64,000 bases of DNA, taken from assembly GCF_035958815.1 (NCBI RefSeq), contig NZ_CP108383.1, positions 8,494,001 through 8,558,000 on the forward strand, read 5' to 3'. The DNA comes from Nocardia sp. NBC_01327. Its GTDB lineage: Bacteria; Actinomycetota; Actinomycetes; Mycobacteriales; Mycobacteriaceae. The translations under genes were made by a program, and so were the position numbers. Positions 59,139-64,000 of the stretch are shown piece after piece (positions within the stretch are counted from its first letter, which is position 1; each line of letters opens with the position of its first letter). The notes beneath the pieces were generated by a model that did no database searches, had not been told where the DNA came from, and saw nothing but the letters and a program-made list of their open reading frames with translations.

Positions 59139-61088
59139 ATGTCGGATCACGTCATGCGAATCGCCCGGCTGCTCACCGCGGTGCTCGGGATTGCCGTTCT
59201 GGTGGGCGCCTGCACAACGAGCACCGGCCCCGCGGGCACCGGCCCCGCGGGCACCGGCCCCGCGACGCCCGCCGCGGCGTGGCCACCGGCCGGCGGGCGC
59301 GGGGACTGCGCGGTCGACAAGCAGGCCGATGTGCCCGCGAGGATGCGCGACGGGACCGTACTCCGGTCGGATGTGTACCGCCCCAGGACAACCGATCCCG
59401 TTCCGGTGATTCTCATGCGAACCCAGTACGGCAAGTCGGCCCCGCAGATCCAGCCCTCGCGCTATCAGAGCCCGGACTGGTTCGCCTCGCACTGCTATCT
59501 GGTGGTCATCCAGGATGTCCGGGGACTCGGGACCTCGGACGGCGTCTTCTCCGAATTCGGCAATGACATCCAGGACGGCTACGACTCCGTGGAATGGGCT
59601 GCGGCACTGCCGGGTTCCAGCGGCAAGGTCGGCATGTACGGCTCGTCGTATGTCGGGGCGACGCAGTGGCTGGCCGCGGTGGGCGCACCCCCGCATCTGA
59701 CCACGATCGTGCCCGCCAATACCGCCTCCGATTACTACGACGGCTGGACCTACGAGGGCGGCGCCTTCCGATTGGCCTTCGTGGAGCCGTGGGCGATGGG
59801 CACCATCGGCGCCGAGGCGGCACAGCATCGCCAGGACGGTCCGGCCGTCAAGGAGCTGACCGACGCGGTCTCGAACTACACATCCTGGATGAAATACCAG
59901 CCGTACAAAGACTTTCCGCCGATGCAGCCGGGCAATCCGGCCGTCGCGCCCTGGTTCTTCGACTGGATCCGGCACTCGACCCGCGACGACTACTGGAAGC
60001 AGTGGAGCATTCGGGAGCACTACCCGCAGGTGAAGATTCCGGTGCTCGATGTCGAGGGCTGGTACGACGCCTTCCTCGCCGGCGGGACCGAGAATTTCGC
60101 CGGAATGGTCGCCCACGGCGGAACACCGCAGGCACAACAGAACCAGCGCCTGGTGATCGGGCCGTGGGATCACGTCGGCTGGGGACGGCCCGACTCACCG
60201 TTCGCACCACGGTTGAAGCAGATCGGGCCGGCCGGGAACAGTCCGATCAATGATCTGATGCTCGACTGGTTCGACCAGTTCCTGAAGGGCAAGAGCAACG
60301 GCGTATCGGGCAGCCCCCGAGTCGACTACTTCCTGATGGGCGCGAACCGCTGGAAGTCCGCCACGAATTGGCCACTGCCGCAAACACAGTGGAAGGACTA
60401 CTACTTCTCCGGCAGCGGCGCGAACGGTATCGCGGGCCGCATGGGCGCATTGACCCCGCAGGCGCCGGGCGGTCCCGCCGATCCGGATCACTACCTCTAC
60501 GACCCCGCCGATCCGGCGCCCAGCAGCGGCGGCCATTCCTGTTGCGGCGCATCATCGGGACCACAGGGACCGTTCGAACAGGGTGCGGTGGAACAGCGTT
60601 CGGACATCCTGACCTACGATACCGATCCGCTGAGCACCGATACCGAGGTGACCGGGCCCGTCACCGTGCAGCTGTGGGCCTCGTCCACCGCACCGGACAC
60701 CGATTTCGTGGCGCGGCTGGAAGTCGTTTCACCCGACGGCACTTCGGTGAATCTGAACAATGGCATCCTGCGCGCGGCGTTCCGCGACTCGCTGTCGGAT
60801 CCCACCCTGCTGGTCCCCGGGCAGCCGTACAAATTCACCATCAAGATCTGGCCCACCAGCTACCAGTTCAAAGCGGGCGACCGCATTCGCATTGCCGTCA
60901 CCAGCAGCGACTACCCCCAGTACGCGCCGAATCCCAATACCGGCGACCGCTTCGGCGACAATGCCCGCACCCAGCCCGCTACACAGACCATCTACAAGGA
61001 TGCCGCGCACCCCTCCTCGGTGACGCTGCCCCTCATCCCGGCCGGGTCGGAGGGCTCCACGACCTTCGATCTGCGGCCGGGGAAATAA
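59139..61088 (+). CDS. CocE/NonD-family hydrolase, lipoprotein
   Basis: The 649-residue protein has a lipoprotein signal peptide with lipobox LVGAC. The mature end starts with GTGPA repeats (2.5 copies of 15 bases at 59221-59264). The X-prolyl-dipeptidase-like catalytic domain has the nucleophile GSSYVG, Asp in GWYDAF and His in GPWDHVGWG. The C-terminal half is a beta-sandwich. Such enzymes hydrolyse esters, amides or prolyl peptides at the cell surface. ATG 59139 is preferred; GTG 59130 is in frame. Its stop abuts the convergent patatin stop. Confidence 0.9.
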   Translation: MSDHVMRIARLLTAVLGIAVLVGACTTSTGPAGTGPAGTGPATPAAAWPPAGGRGDCAVDKQADVPARMRDGTVLRSDVYRPRTTDPVPVILMRTQYGKSAPQIQPSRYQSPDWFASHCYLVVIQDVRGLGTSDGVFSEFGNDIQDGYDSVEWAAALPGSSGKVGMYGSSYVGATQWLAAVGAPPHLTTIVPANTASDYYDGWTYEGGAFRLAFVEPWAMGTIGAEAAQHRQDGPAVKELTDAVSNYTSWMKYQPYKDFPPMQPGNPAVAPWFFDWIRHSTRDDYWKQWSIREHYPQVKIPVLDVEGWYDAFLAGGTENFAGMVAHGGTPQAQQNQRLVIGPWDHVGWGRPDSPFAPRLKQIGPAGNSPINDLMLDWFDQFLKGKSNGVSGSPRVDYFLMGANRWKSATNWPLPQTQWKDYYFSGSGANGIAGRMGALTPQAPGGPADPDHYLYDPADPAPSSGGHSCCGASSGPQGPFEQGAVEQRSDILTYDTDPLSTDTEVTGPVTVQLWASSTAPDTDFVARLEVVSPDGTSVNLNNGILRAAFRDSLSDPTLLVPGQPYKFTIKIWPTSYQFKAGDRIRIAVTSSDYPQYAPNPNTGDRFGDNARTQPATQTIYKDAAHPSSVTLPLIPAGSEGSTTFDLRPGK

Positions 61089-61928
61089 TCAGTTCCAGAC
61101 GGTCGCGACCTGGGCCGCCACCGATTTGCCCTGCGCGCGCCCGGCCTGCGCGGACGGTACGCGCGAGACGGTGTCCAGCGGGTTCGCCCCGAAGGCCGTG
61201 AACGAGTCCTCGTCGGGACTGATCACCTCGACCCGCGCGCCCTTCTCGGTGAGCGTCGAGATCTGCTGTTCCAGCTCCTCGTCCGGGAGCGGCGCGATGA
61301 TCAGCACGCGCTCGTAGCCGACGGCCAGATCCGCATTGACGGAGGTGCGCACGCCGCCATCGGTGTAGTGCACCCCGTCGATGACGTGGCAGGGCCAGAC
61401 CAGCGGGACGGCCGAGCTCGCGGTCACCGCATCCACCAGGGCGATACCGGAATCGCGGTCGAAGGTCTGCGGCTCACCGGTTTCCGCGTTCACCACGCTG
61501 ACCAGCAGCGGCTGCTGCGGCCATTCGTGCACCGGCAGCCGGGATTCGATGACCGCCCGGCGGGCCGCCACGGGCACCGAATGCACGGTCATGGCCAGTG
61601 CGCAGAGCCGCCGCCGCGCCTCGGCCGGATTGCCCTCGGTGGCCGCCTGGATATCGAGAATCTCCGCCCAGACGCTCTCGACCGAATTGCCCTCCGGCAC
61701 CAGCTCTTTGCTCTGCAGCGCCGGATCGATCTGGCGCGCGAACAGCTCCTCCGGTGTCAATCCGCTGCTGACCTGCGCCGCGACATTGGCGCCCGCCGAC
61801 GTACCCACCAGCACGTCGGCAGTGCGCACATCGACGCCGTTCTCGGCCAAGCCCGCGACAATCCCGTTCGCCCAGGCGATTCCGGCGACACCACCGCCGC
61901 CGATGACCAGTGCCCGTTTGTCCGCCAT
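61089..61928 (-). CDS. Patatin-like phospholipase
   Basis: The 279-residue patatin has the oxyanion loop GGGGVAGIAWANG, the nucleophile motif GTSAGAN and the Asp of the dyad in DGGVR. No signal peptide is present, so it is cytosolic or membrane-associated. It should release fatty acids from lipids. It is convergent with the CocE-type gene with no base between stops. Confidence 0.9.
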   Translation of the reverse strand: MADKRALVIGGGGVAGIAWANGIVAGLAENGVDVRTADVLVGTSAGANVAAQVSSGLTPEELFARQIDPALQSKELVPEGNSVESVWAEILDIQAATEGNPAEARRRLCALAMTVHSVPVAARRAVIESRLPVHEWPQQPLLVSVVNAETGEPQTFDRDSGIALVDAVTASSAVPLVWPCHVIDGVHYTDGGVRTSVNADLAVGYERVLIIAPLPDEELEQQISTLTEKGARVEVISPDEDSFTAFGANPLDTVSRVPSAQAGRAQGKSVAAQVATVWN

Positions 61929-62012
61929 GCCCGCTCCTCCGCCATACCCCTGTTCCCACTGTCCGCCCTCACACTTCCGGAGATGGGGCGCAGGGGCAAT
62001 GCGAGAACCTGC

Positions 62013-64000
62013 TCAGGGGGCGGAGCGGCTCGCCTGAGCGAGGCCGCCGCCTACCCGCGCCGCGCTGGTACCCAAACCGGTCGGTCGCAGGAAGGGCAGC
62101 GCGAGACCGGAATCGGAGGCCGCGGGCTGCGCCGGTTCACGGTGGAACCGCTCCCTGAGCTTCGATTCGGTGTAGCGGCCACACCCGGTATGCCAGTTCA
62201 GGATTGCCGCCATCCAGTCCTGCAGTTCGACGGCGCGCCGGTCCAGCACGCGGCGGGCGGACTCGTCGAGCTGGTACTCCTCGTACAGGGTGGGCAGTTC
62301 GTGGGTGACCACGCGCTCGAACTGCTGCAGGCGTGCGGTCATGAGGTCGTTGACGATTTCGACGGCACGATCGCGGTCGCAGCTCAGGAAGTTCTGAATG
62401 ACGCTGACGCCATTGTGGAAGTCGCCTTCGAACTGCGTCTCCTTCTGATAGGAGAACAGGTCGTTGAGCAGGATCGCGTAGTCGGCGGCGGTGTTCTCCA
62501 GATTCTTGAGGGTCTGGGTGCGATAGACCTGCGGCGGAACCAGATTGCCGTGCGAGAGCCGCGACAGCGCCTTGGTCAGATCCGAACCGAAGGTATCGCG
62601 GCGCATCTCCACATAGTCGATGGGATCGGGGATGCGGTGCAGCACGTGGTTCAGCACCTCCCACTCACAGGCGGAGATGAAACTCTGTACAGCCGTGCGG
62701 AATTCGAGCTTCTGGTCGGCGTCCATCGGAAGGGTGGTGCGTGCCCAGAGATCGGCCAGGCCCGTTTCGATGGGATTGGCGGCGGGCGGGGTCGCCGCCG
62801 AGTCGAGCGGCATGAAGTCCAGCATTCGGCGGCCCTGGAGTTTGGCGCCGAGCAGGTTCTTGGTGGGGAAGAAGACCGCCGGATAGTAGTCGTCGACGTA
62901 GGTGCCCCAGGTCAGCCAGTGCGTCGCCAGATCCAGTTCGGATTCGGTCGCGTCCGGGTCCAAACCCGAAGAGCAGAGGGCGAAGTCGAACTCGCGCAGA
63001 TCGCGTTCGCTCCAGAGGGTCAGCTCGGTATCGGGCACCGGGCCGAGCATGCCCATCCCCTGTGCCCAGGTGACGGCATTCTCCCGCGCGGTATCGAGGT
63101 GCGTATTCAATTGGAGGGTGAAGGGCATATAGATCTCGGGCAGCGGGGTGGGCCCGACCTCCGCATAGGGCACGTGCAGGAAGCTGTTGAATCGCTTGAG
63201 CCCCAGGCTGCTCGGGCTGATCCGCAGTGCGGACATGCCCAGACCGCTCGGTGCGAGCATGGCCAGCAGCGGATTCGCGGTGGACTTGCGCCCCTTGTTC
63301 ATATAGCGGCTGGACCGCAGATGCCATTCGTGGCCGCCGGCCTGCCAGTCCTGCAGCCCCTTGGCATACCGCGCCACATCGGCCTGCTCGTGCGGGCCGA
63401 CGCCGAATTCGGCGAAGAGCAAAGGCAATTCGGTGACGGCGGTGTACTCGAACTGCTGGACCCGCGAGGTCAGCAGATCATTGACGACCTCCGCGGCGGG
63501 CTGGGTATCGAGGCCGAGGAAGCGCTCCAGCACCAGAATGCAATTGGCGTTCTCCCCCTCCTCCCGCACCTCGCGCTCATAGGAGAAGATGTCGTTGCGC
63601 AGATGCACGCCGTCGGAGAAGGTGTCGCGCAGCACGCACAGCGGCCGGGTGGCGGCCAGCTCGGCGGGCACCTCCGCCCGCACGGCATGCTCGACCAGAT
63701 TCGCCGACCACGGTGCGCCGCCGACCTTGCGGCGCATCTCGATGTACTCGATCGGATTGGCGATCCGGCCCTCGGTGATATTGGCCAGCTCCCAGCGTGA
63801 TTCCTCCAGCAGCGCCTGCGTGGTGACGGCGAAGCGGCGGCGCCAGTCGAGCGACATGCTCGGCACCGTGCGCGGCCACAGATCGGCCAGACCGCGTTCC
63901 ACCGGATTGGTCGGCTCGGGCATTTCGGTGCCGGTGAGCGGCATGAAATCCTGGAGGCGGCGCAGGTAATCGCGGGCGCCCTCGGAATCCTGGGTGCGCT
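62013..64000 (-). CDS. geoA: Geosmin/germacradienol-type bifunctional terpene synthase, 5' end beyond window
   Basis: At least 662 residues are visible in a frame that stays open past base 64000. Two class I terpene-synthase domains occur in tandem. The N-terminal domain shows its NSE metal motif LRNDIFSYEREVREEGE; the DDHFLE part would be beyond the edge. The C-terminal domain has DDYYP (near 62888) and NDLFSYQKE (near 62455). This two-domain layout is that of geosmin synthase, which cyclises farnesyl diphosphate to germacradienol and then to geosmin. ATG 63944 is internal because GARDYLRRLQDFMPL continues the domain linker upstream. Confidence 0.88.
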   Translation of the reverse strand, partial: RTQDSEGARDYLRRLQDFMPLTGTEMPEPTNPVERGLADLWPRTVPSMSLDWRRRFAVTTQALLEESRWELANITEGRIANPIEYIEMRRKVGGAPWSANLVEHAVRAEVPAELAATRPLCVLRDTFSDGVHLRNDIFSYEREVREEGENANCILVLERFLGLDTQPAAEVVNDLLTSRVQQFEYTAVTELPLLFAEFGVGPHEQADVARYAKGLQDWQAGGHEWHLRSSRYMNKGRKSTANPLLAMLAPSGLGMSALRISPSSLGLKRFNSFLHVPYAEVGPTPLPEIYMPFTLQLNTHLDTARENAVTWAQGMGMLGPVPDTELTLWSERDLREFDFALCSSGLDPDATESELDLATHWLTWGTYVDDYYPAVFFPTKNLLGAKLQGRRMLDFMPLDSAATPPAANPIETGLADLWARTTLPMDADQKLEFRTAVQSFISACEWEVLNHVLHRIPDPIDYVEMRRDTFGSDLTKALSRLSHGNLVPPQVYRTQTLKNLENTAADYAILLNDLFSYQKETQFEGDFHNGVSVIQNFLSCDRDRAVEIVNDLMTARLQQFERVVTHELPTLYEEYQLDESARRVLDRRAVELQDWMAAILNWHTGCGRYTESKLRERFHREPAQPAASDSGLALPFLRPTGLGTSAARVGGGLAQASRSAP

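Noticed and set aside
61368..63800. 810-codon plus-strand frame over patatin and terpene synthase
   Set aside because: Low-complexity His/Arg/Gly composition and full antisense overlap with two recognisable genes mark it as a shadow.
1..64000. CRISPR arrays, insertion sequences or prophage genes
   Set aside because: No regularly spaced repeat-spacer array, transposase, integrase or phage structural gene was seen.

Overview
The window is high-GC DNA from a mycolic-acid actinobacterium, most probably a Nocardia. The evidence is gene content and order. The block arcA, pmt, rsmI, metG, tatD, rpfB, rsmA/ksgA, ispE follows the order known from Mycobacterium tuberculosis (Rv1001 to Rv1011). A GAF-GGDEF-EAL protein sits beside a ThiF-nitroreductase fusion, as in Rv1354c/Rv1355c. 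A four-gene beta-lactone (nocardiolactone-type, nlt) set and a geosmin-type terpene synthase also fit Nocardia. Several genes look leaderless, with a TANNNT -10 box six or seven bases before the start codon, which is common in this group.

Layout: 1-14.6 kb is the metG-tatD-rpfB-rsmA-ispE housekeeping block. It is broken by two insertions: a copper operon (copZ, a His-rich exported protein, copA) with a TetR/SDR pair and an LpqN-like gene between rsmA and ispE, and a tandem pair of secreted lipases plus an SDR between rpfB and rsmA. 14.95-23.85 kb is a tightly coupled lipid operon: nltA and nltB (OleA-like thiolases with complementary catalytic residues), nltC (beta-lactone synthetase with a large insertion), a small membrane protein, nltD (reductase), a condensation-type acyltransferase and an MMPL exporter. 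23.9-28.9 kb returns to conserved genes (rsmI, pmt, a GntR regulator, arcA, soxR). 28.9-38.5 kb holds an SDR, a c-di-GMP turnover protein, the MoeY-like fusion with a FeeM/GNAT-like partner, two GyrI-like proteins, a TRIC channel, a type-5 uracil-DNA glycosylase and a TetR regulator. A tRNA-Ala(CGC) follows at 38.6 kb.

39.4-55.0 kb is a type II polyketide cluster. From 52.3 kb down to 40.0 kb the minus strand carries biotin carboxylase, duplicated TcmI cyclase, KS-alpha, CLF, ACP, ketoreductase, aromatase/cyclase, alpha/beta hydrolase, carboxyltransferase, a small epsilon-like subunit, a lipocalin-like protein, an SDR and a FAD oxidoreductase, mostly with overlapping or nearly touching ends. 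Divergent to it are MarR, a membrane protein and a SnoaL-like protein, followed by an atypical JadR1-like response regulator. The cluster seems to make its own malonyl-type extender, assemble an aromatic polyketide and tailor it by reduction and oxidation. 55-64 kb holds SlyD, a Baeyer-Villiger monooxygenase, a cyclopropane-synthase-family methyltransferase, a DUF6131 miniprotein, a CocE-type lipoprotein hydrolase, a patatin and the 3' part of a geosmin-type synthase.
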